A DNA stretch of 64,000 bases from Sphingopyxis sp. QXT-31 (lineage in GTDB: Bacteria; Pseudomonadota; Alphaproteobacteria; Sphingomonadales; Sphingomonadaceae), in assembly GCF_001984035.1 (NCBI RefSeq), contig NZ_CP019449.1, forward strand, positions 2,294,001 through 2,358,000, in the 5' to 3' direction. Numbering within the stretch: the first letter of the stretch is position 1; every line of letters begins with the position of its first letter. Both the position numbers and the translations under genes were made by a program. Below are positions 18,859 through 28,660 of this stretch, in pieces. The notes beneath the pieces were generated by a model. It did no database searches. It was given only the letters and a program-made list of their open reading frames with translations, and was not told the DNA's origin.

Positions 18859-19887
18859 TCAGCCCGGCAGCAGCAGGCTCGAATCGCCATAGCTGTAGAA
18901 GCGATACTCACTTTCGACTGCATGCGCGTACGCCGCCTGCATCGTCGCCAAGCCCATCAACGCGCTAACCAGCATGAACAGCGTCGACTTGGGCAAATGG
19001 AAATTGGTCATCAGCCCGTCGATCGCCTTGAAGCGATAGCCGGGGGTGATGAAGATCGACGTGTCGCCGGCGAAGGGTGCGATCTGGCCGTCCTCGCCCG
19101 CCGCGCTTTCGAGCAGGCGGAGGCTCGTCGTGCCCACCGCGATCAGCCGCCCGCCCGCAGCACGCACGGCGTTGAGCCGCGCCGCGGTGTCGGGCTCGAT
19201 CCGCCCCCATTCGGCATGCATGACATGGTCGTCGGTGTCGTCGGCCTTGACCGGCAGGAAGGTCCCCGCGCCGACGTGCAAGGTCAGCGTTTCGCGCTGC
19301 ACCCCCGCGGCGTCGAGCGCGGCGAGCAGCTCCGGCGTGAAGTGCAGCGCCGCGGTCGGCGCGGCGACCGCGCCGTCCTCCTTGGCGAACATCGTCTGAT
19401 AGTCGCTGCGATCCTCGGCATCGGTCGGGCGCTTGCCCGCAATATAAGGAGGGAGCGGCATCGTGCCCGCGCGTTCGAGCAGCACCTCGACCGGCTCGTC
19501 GCCCGCGAAGGCGAGGATGAAGCTGCCGTCGGCGAGCCTTTCCTCGGCGACCGCCTCCACCCCCGCGCCGAAATCGACGGTTTCGCCGACGCGCAGCCGT
19601 TTCGCGTTGCGCACGAAGGCCTGCCAGCGGCGGAGGTCGATGCGCTTGTGGAGGGTCGCGCCGATTTTGGCGTCCCCCCGACGGCCTTCGAGCTGCGCCG
19701 GGATCACCCGCGTGTCGTTGAACACCAGGCAGTCGCCCGCGCGCAACAGGCCCGGCAGGTCGCGCACGCCCCTATCGGACATCGCCCCGCCCTCGACCAC
19801 GAGCATCCGCGCCGCGTCGCGCGGGCGCGCGGGGCGGAGCGCGATGCGCTCGCTGGGCAGGTCGAAATCGAAGGCGTCGACGCGCAT
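18859..19887 (-). CDS. queA: S-adenosylmethionine:tRNA ribosyltransferase-isomerase
   Basis: 342 residues, usual length. Transfers the ribosyl part of SAM to preQ1 in tRNA to form epoxyqueuosine. Recognised by [19 protein letters not shown] at the N terminus, [18 protein letters not shown], and the C-terminal [19 protein letters not shown]. Starts 13 bases after the cyclophilin stop, same strand, so likely one transcript with coaD and the cyclophilin. Confidence 0.96.
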   Translation of the reverse strand: MRVDAFDFDLPSERIALRPARPRDAARMLVVEGGAMSDRGVRDLPGLLRAGDCLVFNDTRVIPAQLEGRRGDAKIGATLHKRIDLRRWQAFVRNAKRLRVGETVDFGAGVEAVAEERLADGSFILAFAGDEPVEVLLERAGTMPLPPYIAGKRPTDAEDRSDYQTMFAKEDGAVAAPTAALHFTPELLAALDAAGVQRETLTLHVGAGTFLPVKADDTDDHVMHAEWGRIEPDTAARLNAVRAAGGRLIAVGTTSLRLLESAAGEDGQIAPFAGDTSIFITPGYRFKAIDGLMTNFHLPKSTLFMLVSALMGLATMQAAYAHAVESEYRFYSYGDSSLLLPG

Positions 19888-19900
19888 CGCGCGCCTCTCC

Positions 19901-20701
<801 letters not shown>

Positions 20702-20788
20702 GCTGGATCGGCCTTTGTAAAAAACTGCAATGTGCGCCCCGTCTTGGCGCGCCCTAGCGGGAAAAAGCTGAACGCTCAATGATTGGGA

Positions 20789-21295
20789 TCAGGCCATCCC
20801 TTGGCGCAAGCCCCGCTCGGCGATGCGCGATACCACGGCGTCTTTCACCGCAGGCGTCACGAATTTGTGGATGTCGCCGCCGAAGATCGCGATTTCCTTG
20901 ACCAGCCGCGAGGCGATCGGCTGCAGGTTGACGTCGGCCATCAGGAACACCGTTTCGACGCGGTCGTTGAGCTGGCGGTTCATGCCAGTGAGCTGATATT
21001 CATATTCGAAGTCGGTGACCCCGCGGATGCCGCGCACCACCACCGAAGCGCGCTGCGCATCGGCGAAATCCATCAGCAGCGAGTTGAAACCGACGACCTC
21101 GATGTCGCCGTCGATGCCGGCAACCTCGGCCTTGACCATCGCGATGCGCTCGTCGTCGTTGAAGAGCGGCGATTTGGCGATATTGGTGGTGACCCCGATG
21201 ATCAGCTTGTCGACCAGCTTCGCGCCGCGGGTGATGATGTCCATATGCCCCAGCGTGATCGGGTCGAACGTCCCCGGATAAACCCCCACCCGCAT
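20789..21295 (-). CDS. coaD: Phosphopantetheine adenylyltransferase
   Basis: 168 residues. Transfers AMP to 4'-phosphopantetheine, the penultimate step of CoA synthesis. Nucleotidyltransferase signature GTFDPITLGH (residues 8-17, TLGH) and VVRGIRGVTDFEYEYQLTGM are present. The ATG at 21295 overlaps the ispA stop by one base (TGATG), so translation is coupled; a longer frame upstream lies inside ispA and was rejected. Confidence 0.96.
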   Translation of the reverse strand: MRVGVYPGTFDPITLGHMDIITRGAKLVDKLIIGVTTNIAKSPLFNDDERIAMVKAEVAGIDGDIEVVGFNSLLMDFADAQRASVVVRGIRGVTDFEYEYQLTGMNRQLNDRVETVFLMADVNLQPIASRLVKEIAIFGGDIHKFVTPAVKDAVVSRIAERGLRQGMA

Positions 21296-22215
21296 CAGCG
21301 ATCCCTTTCCACGATATAGCGCGCGATCGCACGCAGCAGCGCCGCCTCCTCGCCGAAGCCCGCGAGGTGCTGGACCGCCTGCTCGACGAGCATGTGCGCC
21401 TGGTCGCGCGCACGGTCGAGGCCCATCAAGGTGACGAAGGTCGCCTTGCCCGCGGCTTCGTCCTTGTGCAGCGCCTTGCCCGCGAGCGCCTCGTCGCCCT
21501 CGACGTCCATGATGTCGTCGGCGATCTGGAAGGCCAGCCCGATATCGCGCGCATAACCGCGCAAGGGCGTGCGCGCCTCGGCCGGGATGCGCGCGAGGAT
21601 CGCGCCCGCCTCGACCGAAAAGGCGATCAGCGCGCCGGTCTTGAGCTGCTGCAGCCGCGTCACCGTCGGCAGGTCGAACTGCGCGGTCTCGGCGGCGAGG
21701 TCCATCATCTGCCCGCCGGCCATGCCCGTGGGGCCCGCCGCGTGGGCGAGTTCGCGGATCAGTTCGTTGCGCACGAAGGGGTCGGCGTGAGTCGCGGGAT
21801 CGACGAGCCATTCGAACGCCAGCGCATGCAGCGAATCGCCCGCGAGCACCGCGGTCGCCTCGTCGAAAGCCTTGTGCACCGTCGGCTTGCCGCGGCGAAG
21901 ATCGTCGTCGTCCATGCAGGGAAGATCGTCGTGGATCAGCGAATAGACATGCATCGCCTCGACCGCCGCGCCGACGCGCAGGCTGGGCGCACGGTCGACA
22001 TGATAGAGGTCGCCCGCCGCGCGGACGAGCAAGGGCCGCAGCCTCTTGCCGCCGCCGATCGCGGCGTGGCGCATCGCCTCGTAAAGCCGCCCGCGCGGGT
22101 CGTCGGGGACGGGCAGCAACTGGTCGAACAACCGGTCGATCGCGTCGACCACATCGGCCTGCGCCGCGTGGACCAGGTCCGTGCCGCTATCGATCTCCCC
22201 CTCCGCGACCGCCAC
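21295..22215 (-). CDS. ispA: Polyprenyl (farnesyl/geranyl) diphosphate synthase
   Basis: 306 residues, GTG start at 22215. Condenses IPP with allylic diphosphates for quinone, carotenoid and undecaprenyl precursors. Both Asp-rich motifs are present: DDLPCMDDDDLRRG near residue 94 and FQIADDIMDVEGD near 230. Starts a few bases after xseB, the standard xseB-ispA pair (dxs is not adjacent). Confidence 0.94.
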   Translation of the reverse strand: MAVAEGEIDSGTDLVHAAQADVVDAIDRLFDQLLPVPDDPRGRLYEAMRHAAIGGGKRLRPLLVRAAGDLYHVDRAPSLRVGAAVEAMHVYSLIHDDLPCMDDDDLRRGKPTVHKAFDEATAVLAGDSLHALAFEWLVDPATHADPFVRNELIRELAHAAGPTGMAGGQMMDLAAETAQFDLPTVTRLQQLKTGALIAFSVEAGAILARIPAEARTPLRGYARDIGLAFQIADDIMDVEGDEALAGKALHKDEAAGKATFVTLMGLDRARDQAHMLVEQAVQHLAGFGEEAALLRAIARYIVERDR

Positions 22216-22219
22216 CGGG

Positions 22220-22483
22220 TCAGCCTTCGCCGAACGGCGCGGTGCCCGCCGCGCGGCCGTCGGCGCCCAGGCTCACCTGCTCGATGCGCGCCTGCGCCGC
22301 GGCGAGCCGCGCCTCGCAATGCCCGCGCAGCGCATGGCCGCGTTCGTAGAGCGCGACCGATTCCTCGAGGCTGACGTCGCCGCTTTCCAGCCGCCGTACG
22401 ATCGTCTCGAGCTCGCTCATCGCGGCTTCGAACGACAGCGCGGAAATGGCGGGGGCGGCGGGGCTATCGGGGGTGTCCGTCAT
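22220..22483 (-). CDS. xseB: Exodeoxyribonuclease VII small subunit
   Basis: 87 residues, normal size. Partner of XseA in single-strand DNA degradation. The conserved core [20 protein letters not shown] and [20 protein letters not shown] is present. The large subunit gene is not in this window. First gene of the ispA-coaD series. Confidence 0.93.
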   Translation of the reverse strand: MTDTPDSPAAPAISALSFEAAMSELETIVRRLESGDVSLEESVALYERGHALRGHCEARLAAAQARIEQVSLGADGRAAGTAPFGEG

Positions 22484-22532
22484 GGCGCCTGCTTTGGCCC
22501 CTTCGCCCCCCGGTGGTCAAGTGCGGTCGAGC

Positions 22533-22560
22533 TTGACGCGGTCGAACATGGCCCTAGGCT
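22533..22560 (+). promoter_or_regulatory. Candidate promoter giving a leaderless transcript
   Basis: TTGACG (22533-22538), 16-base spacer, TAGGCT (22555-22560). The next gene's ATG (22567) begins seven bases after the -10, where transcription would start, and there is no ribosome binding site between. Confidence 0.4.
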
Positions 22561-22566
22561 CGCCCC

Positions 22567-23226
22567 ATGTTCATCGGCCATTTCGCCCCGGCGCTGGTCG
22601 CCGCCGCCCGGCCGAAAGCCGCGGGCCTCGGGACGCTGTTCGTCGCGGCGCAGCTCGTCGACATCGGCTTCGCCGCGCTGCTGGTCCCGGGGATCGAAGC
22701 GATGCGGATTGAGCCCGGCATCACCGCGATGAACCCGATGGACCTCCATCATATGCCCTATACGCACAGCCTGCTCGGCAGCATTTTATGGGCCGCGGCC
22801 TTCGGCGGACTCGTGCTCGCCGCGACGAAGCGCCGCGCTGCCGCCATCGGCGCGGCGCTCGTTGTGCTGTCGCACTGGTTTGTCGACCTCCTCGTCCACA
22901 TCCCCGACCTCACCCTCTTCGGCGCACCGCCCAAGCTGGGGCTCGGCCTGTGGAACCATCCCGCGATCGCCATTCCGTTCGAGCTCGCCTTCATCGGCGC
23001 CGCGCTTCTCTATTATGCGCGCCGCACAGAGGCCCCCACCGGCAACAGGCGCCTCTGGACCCTCGCCGCGCTGCTCGCCTTCGCGCAAGGCGTCGACTGG
23101 TTCGGGCCGAAGGAAGCGGCCTATTCGCTCGTCATCCCCGCCACGATGCTCGTCGCCTACACCCTGCTCGCCGCCACCGCCGCGTGGGCCGGGGCCAACC
23201 GCAAACTCGCCGGAGCCCGCACATGA
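22567..23226 (+). CDS. Integral membrane protein of unknown function
   Basis: 219 residues, about five or six hydrophobic segments. It begins MFIGHFAPALVAAARPKA and has conserved-looking His residues in PMDLHHMPYTHSLLGS and LSHWFVDLLVHIPD, a layout that recalls YdjM-type predicted membrane-bound metal-dependent hydrolases. That is a similarity of pattern only. The stop overlaps the next ATG (ATGA at 23223-23226), so the two membrane proteins are coupled. Likely translated from a leaderless mRNA. Confidence 0.75.
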   Translation: MFIGHFAPALVAAARPKAAGLGTLFVAAQLVDIGFAALLVPGIEAMRIEPGITAMNPMDLHHMPYTHSLLGSILWAAAFGGLVLAATKRRAAAIGAALVVLSHWFVDLLVHIPDLTLFGAPPKLGLGLWNHPAIAIPFELAFIGAALLYYARRTEAPTGNRRLWTLAALLAFAQGVDWFGPKEAAYSLVIPATMLVAYTLLAATAAWAGANRKLAGART

Positions 23227-23639
23227 TCCCGCAATATCTTGCCGCCTATTTTTCCACCGCGCTGATCTTCGGCCTGCTCGACGCGGTCTGGCTGACCAAG
23301 GTAGGCCCCAAGCTCTACCGCCCCGAAATCGGCGAGTTGCTGATGGACGGCTGGCGCCCCGCCCCGGCGCTGGTCTTCTACGCGCTCTACATGCTCGGCA
23401 TCCAGATTTTCGCCGTCGCCCCCGCGCTCGACGCCGGCCGCTGGCAGGTCGCGGCGCTCTACGGCGCGCTGTTCGGCTTCTTCTGCTACATGACCTACGA
23501 CCTCACCAACCATGCGACGATGAAGACCTGGTCGCTGAAGGTCACCCTTGCCGACATCGCCTGGGGAACCGCCGCGACCGGCCTCGCGGCGGGCGCCTCG
23601 GCCTGGCTGGTGCTCGCGCTGCTTCCCCGCACCGCCTGA
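23223..23639 (+). CDS. DUF2177 family membrane protein
   Basis: 138 residues with four hydrophobic segments (AAYFSTALIFGLLDAVWL, APALVFYALYMLGIQIF, VAALYGALFGFFCYMTYDLT, IAWGTAATGLAAGASAWL). The pattern YDLTNHATMKTWSLKVTLAD with a following IAWG is typical of DUF2177. Function unknown. Starts inside the stop of the preceding membrane gene. Confidence 0.85.
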   Translation: MIPQYLAAYFSTALIFGLLDAVWLTKVGPKLYRPEIGELLMDGWRPAPALVFYALYMLGIQIFAVAPALDAGRWQVAALYGALFGFFCYMTYDLTNHATMKTWSLKVTLADIAWGTAATGLAAGASAWLVLALLPRTA

Positions 23640-23772
23640 CCCCTCGCTGCGCCGCGCAATCGCGATTCCATTCTTTGCAATTGCCGCGACTCTGCGGCCC
23701 CGTCATGCTGCACTGCACAAGAAGAGAGGGGCGTAAAGGCAAGTTTTGTTCATCCAGACAAGGACTTGCATC

Positions 23773-24063
23773 ATGAAAAAAATCATCCTCCCCATGCTGA
23801 CCCTGTTCGCACTCGTCCCCGCGGCGGCGCATGCCGAAGAGGTCCGCCGCTTCGAGCATGAGGGCCGCATCTACAGCTATACGATCAAGACCGTCGGCGA
23901 GCGCCGCGTGATCGACGGCGTCGACGAGGCGACCGGCAAGCGCTTCTCGCTCCGCGTCGGCACCCACAAGGTCCGCGGCACCGTCGGTTCGCAGCAGGTC
24001 GAATTTTCGCTCAAGGAAGTCGAGCCGCTGAAGGCCTCGGTCACCGTCCTCGCCGCGCGCTGA
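23773..24063 (+). CDS. Small exported protein, unknown function
   Basis: 96 residues. Signal peptide MKKIILPMLTLFALVPAAAH followed by a charged beta-rich domain (FEHEGRIYSYTIK, GKRFSLRVGTHKVRG). AAGGA lies upstream of ATG 23773. No cysteine after processing. No family recognised. It has its own terminator at 24078-24120. Confidence 0.75.
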   Translation: MKKIILPMLTLFALVPAAAHAEEVRRFEHEGRIYSYTIKTVGERRVIDGVDEATGKRFSLRVGTHKVRGTVGSQQVEFSLKEVEPLKASVTVLAAR

Positions 24064-24077
24064 TCCATCTCCGACCG

Positions 24078-24120
24078 CAGACCCCATGGCGCGAAATGCG
24101 CGATGGGGTCTGTTCGTTTT
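24078..24120 (+). terminator. Rho-independent terminator
   Basis: CAGACCCCAT (24078-24087) and ATGGGGTCTG (24103-24112) form a perfect 10-bp stem, followed by TTCGTTTT. It ends the small exported protein gene just before purL. Confidence 0.85.
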
Positions 24121-24145
24121 GCGCCTGTGTCGCTAAAGGCGCGCC

Positions 24146-26401
24146 ATGACTCAGACCGCAACCGCGCCCGCCTCCGTCATCACCCCCGAGATCGTCGCCG
24201 AACACGGCCTCTCGCCGGAAGAATATGAGCGCGTCCTTCACGCGCTCGGGCGCGAGCCGAACCTGGTCGAACTCGGCATCTTCTCGGTCATGTGGTCCGA
24301 GCATTGCAGCTACAAGAGCTCGCGCATCCATTTGAAGAAACTGCCAACCGAAGCGCCCTGGGTGATCTGCGGCCCCGGCGAGAATGCCGGCGTCATCGAC
24401 ATCGGCGAAGGGCCGGACGGCAAGAAGCTCGCCGCGATCTTCAAGATGGAGAGCCACAACCACCCGTCGTACATCGAACCCTATCAGGGCGCGGCGACCG
24501 GCGTCGGCGGCATTTTGCGCGACGTCTTCACCATGGGCGCGCGCCCGGTCGCGAACCTCAACGCGCTGCGCTTCGGCCGCCCCGACCATCCGAAGATGAA
24601 GCACCTCATCTCGGGCGTCGTCCACGGCATTGGCGGTTACGGCAATTGCGTCGGCGTCCCCACCGTCGGCGGCGAGGTCAATTTCCACAAGGCCTATGAC
24701 GGCAATATCCTGGTCAACGCGATGACCGTCGGCGTCGCCGAACAGGACAAGATCTTCTATTCGGCCGCCAGCGGCGTCGGCAATCCGATCGTCTATGTCG
24801 GCTCGAAGACCGGCCGCGACGGCATCCACGGCGCGACGATGGCGAGCGCGGATTTCGGCGAGGATGCCGAGGAAAAGCGCCCGACGGTGCAGGTCGGCGA
24901 CCCCTTCACCGAAAAATTGCTGATCGAGGCGTGCCTCGAGCTGATGGCATCGGACGCGATCGTCGCGATCCAGGACATGGGCGCGGCGGGCCTCACCTCC
25001 TCCTCGGTCGAAATGGCGTCGAAGGGCGGCGTCGGCCTCCACCTCAAGATGGACGACGTGCCGCAGCGCGAAACCGGCATGACGGCCTATGAGATGATGC
25101 TGTCCGAATCGCAGGAACGCATGCTGATGGTCCTGAAGCCCGGCAAGGAAGAGTTTGCCAAGGCGATCTTCCACAAATGGGAACTCGACTTCGCGGTCAT
25201 CGGCACCGTCACCGACACCGGCCGCATGGTGCTCGAGCATCATGGCGAGATCGTCTGCGACATCCCGCTCGCCCCGCTCGCCGACGACGCGCCGCTCTAC
25301 GACCGCCCGCACGTGCCGACGCCGAAGCAGCCCGAATTGACGAACGTCCCGGAGACAAAGGACGTCGCCGCCGACCTCAAGACGCTCATGGGCACCCCCG
25401 ACATCGCCTCGCGCCGCTGGATCTGGGAGCAGTACGACAGCCAGGTCGGTGCCGACACGGTGCAGACCGGCGGCGACGCCGCGCTCGTGCGTATCCACGG
25501 CACCAACCGCGCGCTCGCGATGTCGACCGACTGCACCCCGCGCTATTGCTACGCCGACCCCGTCGAGGGCGGCAAGCAGGCGGTCGCCGAAACCTGGCGC
25601 AACATCACTGCGGTCGGCGCCACACCCTTGGCGATCACCAACTGCCTCAATTTCGCCAACCCGCAGCGCCCCGAGATCATGGGCCAGATCACCGGCTGCC
25701 TCGACGGCATGGCACAGGCGTGCCGCGCGCTCGACTATCCGATCGTATCGGGCAACGTCAGCCTTTACAACGAGAGCAAGGCGACTGGCGGCGGCAGTGC
25801 GATTCTGCCGACCCCCGCAATCGGCGGCGTCGGCGTGATCGAGGATCTGAACCGCGCCGTCGGCATCGGTTTCAAGCGCACCGGCGACATCGTGATGGCC
25901 GTGGGCGAACGCGCCGGGCATCTCGGCCAGTCGGTGTGGCTGCGCGAAATCCACGGCCGCGAGGAAGGCCCGCCGCCGCCGGTGAACCTGCGCTGCGAAA
26001 AGCGCACCGGCGACTTCATCCGCACCGCGATCAACGCGGGCTGGATCACCGCGTGCCACGACGTGTCCGACGGCGGTATCGCAGTCGCGCTCGCCGAAAT
26101 GGCCCTGAAGTCGAACATCGGCGTGCTGGTCAGCGAAGAACAGCCCTTCAGCATCGCCGAAAGCTTCTTCGGCGAGGACCAGGGCCTGTACCTCGTCACC
26201 GTCTGCGACACCTGCCTCGCCGACTTCCTCGACGCCGCTGGCCGCGCCGACGTGCCGGTCGATCCGGTCGGCCGCACGATCAAGGACCGCATCGTCTTCG
26301 AACTCCCCGAAAGCGACCATCAGGTGACGCTCGCCGAACTGCGCGAAGCGCATGAGGGCTTTTTCCCGAACCTGATGGGCGCCGACGCGGCGCTGGCCTA
26401 A
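24146..26401 (+). CDS. purL: Phosphoribosylformylglycinamidine synthase II
   Basis: 751 residues, the size of the small-type PurL that works with PurQ and PurS. ATP-dependent conversion of FGAR to FGAM in purine synthesis. Signatures: [52 protein letters not shown] and [18 protein letters not shown]. purQ and purS are not in this window. Confidence 0.97.
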   Translation: MTQTATAPASVITPEIVAEHGLSPEEYERVLHALGREPNLVELGIFSVMWSEHCSYKSSRIHLKKLPTEAPWVICGPGENAGVIDIGEGPDGKKLAAIFKMESHNHPSYIEPYQGAATGVGGILRDVFTMGARPVANLNALRFGRPDHPKMKHLISGVVHGIGGYGNCVGVPTVGGEVNFHKAYDGNILVNAMTVGVAEQDKIFYSAASGVGNPIVYVGSKTGRDGIHGATMASADFGEDAEEKRPTVQVGDPFTEKLLIEACLELMASDAIVAIQDMGAAGLTSSSVEMASKGGVGLHLKMDDVPQRETGMTAYEMMLSESQERMLMVLKPGKEEFAKAIFHKWELDFAVIGTVTDTGRMVLEHHGEIVCDIPLAPLADDAPLYDRPHVPTPKQPELTNVPETKDVAADLKTLMGTPDIASRRWIWEQYDSQVGADTVQTGGDAALVRIHGTNRALAMSTDCTPRYCYADPVEGGKQAVAETWRNITAVGATPLAITNCLNFANPQRPEIMGQITGCLDGMAQACRALDYPIVSGNVSLYNESKATGGGSAILPTPAIGGVGVIEDLNRAVGIGFKRTGDIVMAVGERAGHLGQSVWLREIHGREEGPPPPVNLRCEKRTGDFIRTAINAGWITACHDVSDGGIAVALAEMALKSNIGVLVSEEQPFSIAESFFGEDQGLYLVTVCDTCLADFLDAAGRADVPVDPVGRTIKDRIVFELPESDHQVTLAELREAHEGFFPNLMGADAALA

Positions 26402-26409
26402 TTTCCCCA

Positions 26410-26489
26410 CCGTCATCCCGGCGAAGGCCGGGATCTCGCCGGTGCGGCAAAACGCTACGATGAGATCCCGGCCTTCGCCGGGATGACGG
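26410..26489. repeat. Inverted repeat family D
   Basis: Perfect 28-bp arms: 26410-26437 (CCGTCATCCCGGCGAAGGCC onward) and 26462-26489, loop of 24 bases. A widely distributed bacterial intergenic motif. The last two G of the right arm form the start of the GGAGG site of the next gene. Confidence 0.92.
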
Positions 26490-26502
26490 AGGTATTGGCT
26501 TG

Positions 26503-27237
26503 ATGAGCATCCACATCGGCATCGGCGGCTGGACCTTCGAACCCTGGCGCGGCACCTTCTACCCCGACAAGCATCCGCAAAAGCGCGAGCTCGAATATGC
26601 CGGCCAGCATCTGACCGGGATCGAGATCAACGGCACCTATTACAGCAGCCAGAAACCCGAGACCTTCGCGGGCTGGGCCGCCGCCGTGCCCGACGGCTTC
26701 AAGTTCAGCGTCAAGGCCTCGCGCTTCACCACCAACCGAAAGGTGCTGAAGGACGGCGCCGCGTCGATCGAGAAATTCCTGACGCAGGGTCTGACCCGGC
26801 TCGGCGACCGGCTCGGCCCGATCCACTGGCAGTTCATGGCAACCAAGAAGTTCGACGCCGACGATTTTGCGGGTTTCCTCGACCTGCTGCCCGACAGCCA
26901 GGACGGCGTCCCGCTCCGCCACGCGATCGAAGTGCGCCATGAAAGCTTCCGCGACCCGGCCTTCATCGCCATGCTCCGCGAACGCAACATGGCGGTCGTT
27001 TACGCCGACAGCGACGAATTCCCCTGCATCGAAGAACAGACCGCCGACTTCACCTACGCCCGGCTTCAGCGGAGCCAGGAGGATGTCGAGACGGGCTACG
27101 ACGCCAAGGCGCTCGATAGCTGGGCGAAGCAGGCCATGGACTGGGCCAAGGGGGACCGCGACGTCTTCCTCTTCTTCATCTCGGGCGCCAAGGTCCGCAA
27201 CCCCGCCGCCGCGCAGGCGCTGATCGCCCGGCTGTGA
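26503..27237 (+). CDS. DUF72 family protein
   Basis: 244 residues, TIM-barrel-like family (YecE type). Recognised by HIGIGGWTFEPWRGTFYPD, LTGIEINGTYYSSQKPETF, KFSVKASRFTTNR and HAIEVRHESF. No reaction is established. A GGAGG site (26488-26492) precedes the ATG at 26503; a TTG at 26500 is an alternative start with a better spacing. The stop overlaps the GTG of the next gene (GTGA). Confidence 0.88.
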   Translation: MSIHIGIGGWTFEPWRGTFYPDKHPQKRELEYAGQHLTGIEINGTYYSSQKPETFAGWAAAVPDGFKFSVKASRFTTNRKVLKDGAASIEKFLTQGLTRLGDRLGPIHWQFMATKKFDADDFAGFLDLLPDSQDGVPLRHAIEVRHESFRDPAFIAMLRERNMAVVYADSDEFPCIEEQTADFTYARLQRSQEDVETGYDAKALDSWAKQAMDWAKGDRDVFLFFISGAKVRNPAAAQALIARL

Positions 27238-27635
27238 CCACGGGCTACTCGGGCACGCCGCTGGCGAAAAAATTGTCGCTGAAGGACGGGATGACCGCGT
27301 GGTTCCACGCAATGCCGGCCAGCGTGCGTGAGGAGATCGGCGAGGTAGCGCTCGACGAACGCGAGGCGCCCGAAGCGGGATTGCAAGCCGCGCATATCTT
27401 CACCACCGAGCGCGCCGAACTCACTCGCCTGCTGACCGACCTACGTACGCTGATCGATCCCGGGGGTTTCGTCTGGGTCAGCTGGCCCAAAAAGGCGTCG
27501 AAAGTTCCGACCGACATCACAGAAGATGTCATACGCGCCATCTGCCTGCCGATGGGCTGGGTCGACGTGAAGGTCTGCGCGATCGACGCCGTGTGGTCCG
27601 GCCTCAAGCTGATGATCCGCAAAGAACTGCGCTGA
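27234..27635 (+). CDS. DUF3052 family protein
   Basis: 133 residues, GTG start at 27234 inside the DUF72 stop. Family markers: GYSGTPLAKKLSLKDGM near the N terminus and VWVSWPKKASKVPTDITEDV near residues 82-101, then WVDVKVCAIDAVWSGLKLM. Small soluble protein of unknown function; coupled to DUF72. Confidence 0.85.
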   Translation: MTTGYSGTPLAKKLSLKDGMTAWFHAMPASVREEIGEVALDEREAPEAGLQAAHIFTTERAELTRLLTDLRTLIDPGGFVWVSWPKKASKVPTDITEDVIRAICLPMGWVDVKVCAIDAVWSGLKLMIRKELR

Positions 27636-27645
27636 ATCAAAAGAA

Positions 27646-27703
27646 CCCCGGCGAAAGCTGGGACCCATGAAGGTGCAAAGCTGGACCCCGGCTTTCGCCG
27701 GGG
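27646..27703. terminator. Hairpin between convergent genes (repeat family E)
   Basis: CCCCGGCGAAAGCTGGG (27646-27662) and CCCCGGCTTTCGCCGGGG (27686-27703) pair imperfectly. It lies exactly between two convergent stops, so a bidirectional terminator role is likely. The sequence belongs to a family of dispersed repeats. Confidence 0.6.
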
Positions 27704-27713
27704 AGCATTCAAC

Positions 27714-28502
27714 TCAAGCCGCCGCGGCCTGCGACGCAAGGAAATTATACGGATCGATGCCGCGGCTGCGATACGCCCGGTGCGCTTCCTTGTAGAGCGT
27801 CGGCTCGCCGATGCCGAGGCGCGCGCGCGCGGCGTCGAGCGGCTCGGCGAGCAATGCGCGAATGTCCTGTTCGATGATCGCCTGCGACGCCTTGCCGTGG
27901 CGCTGGCCCTGGCGGATCGCGCCCATCACCGGCGCGTTGCCCTTGACGCGGCGCTTCAGCTCATAACCACCGGCGTAGGCGATGAAGAAATTGCCGTAAT
28001 TGCCCGTCTGGCCATAGGTGAAGCCGAGGACGCACTGCTCGCCGAGCGCATCGCGGCCATAGCCGGTCAGGATATGGAACAGGTCGTGCGTGTCGCGCAG
28101 GCGATTGGCATACCATTGGATCTGGTCGTCGAACTTCGGGCGGCCCATCTTGTCCGCCTCGGCGACGAGCCCCGCGGCCGACAACCCCTCGCGGCGCATG
28201 AAGGTGACATAGGCGTGGCCGACCGTGCCTTCGGGCAGTTCGTCGATCCAGCTGTGATCATCGAGCAGGTCCGGGAGATAGGGCTCGCTCGCCATCAGCC
28301 GCCGCCCCTTGTCGCTTTCTACGAAGGCGCGCGCGTCGTCCATGAAGCCCTTGCGCGGCAGATTCTCGAAGATGTGGAAGACCTGCTCGGTGTCTTCCTT
28401 GTCCTTGATGAGGTTGCGGAAGTGCTGGAACGCCTTCAACGGACGGAACTTAGCCGGCTGGCGGTCGGGGTGGGAGAAGAGGGACGGGATCGTCGGGGTC
28501 AT
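27714..28502 (-). CDS. coq4: Coq4 family protein of ubiquinone biosynthesis
   Basis: 262 residues. The Coq4 metal motif is complete: His139-Asp140-x2-His143 with Glu155 eleven residues on (HDLFHILTGYGRDALGE). Coq4 proteins organise the ubiquinone biosynthetic complex and are reported to act on C1 of the ring; the exact activity here is inferred. A palindromic operator-like site sits 45 bases upstream of the ATG and is shared with the tetR gene at 47182. Confidence 0.9.
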   Translation of the reverse strand: MTPTIPSLFSHPDRQPAKFRPLKAFQHFRNLIKDKEDTEQVFHIFENLPRKGFMDDARAFVESDKGRRLMASEPYLPDLLDDHSWIDELPEGTVGHAYVTFMRREGLSAAGLVAEADKMGRPKFDDQIQWYANRLRDTHDLFHILTGYGRDALGEQCVLGFTYGQTGNYGNFFIAYAGGYELKRRVKGNAPVMGAIRQGQRHGKASQAIIEQDIRALLAEPLDAARARLGIGEPTLYKEAHRAYRSRGIDPYNFLASQAAAA

Positions 28503-28546
28503 GGAGGAAGCCTCGTATCGAATCTTTGCTGATGGCTATCTAGCAC

Positions 28547-28568
28547 TACTGACATAGATGTCAATAGT
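28547..28568. promoter_or_regulatory. Operator-like dyad upstream of coq4
   Basis: TACTGACAT-AG-ATGTCAATAGT: the core TGACAT/ATGTCA is a perfect palindrome, and the flanks extend it to ten of eleven matching pairs. The site at 47174-47195, at the start of the tetR gene, matches it at 18 of 22 positions. A TetR-family site is the simplest reading. Confidence 0.6.
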
Positions 28569-28660
28569 TGATGAACGGAGGCCCGGCGCCGCAAAGAAAC
28601 CGCTCGACGCTGCACGGGCGGAACGATAGCTCTACGCCCCGGTCCGGAGGGGGAACGCGC

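Noticed and set aside
24041..26416. Long open frame antisense to purL
   Set aside because: Complement of an unmistakable purL; high GC makes stop codons rare on the other strand. The protein shows no domain and is Arg/Asp/Ala-rich low complexity.
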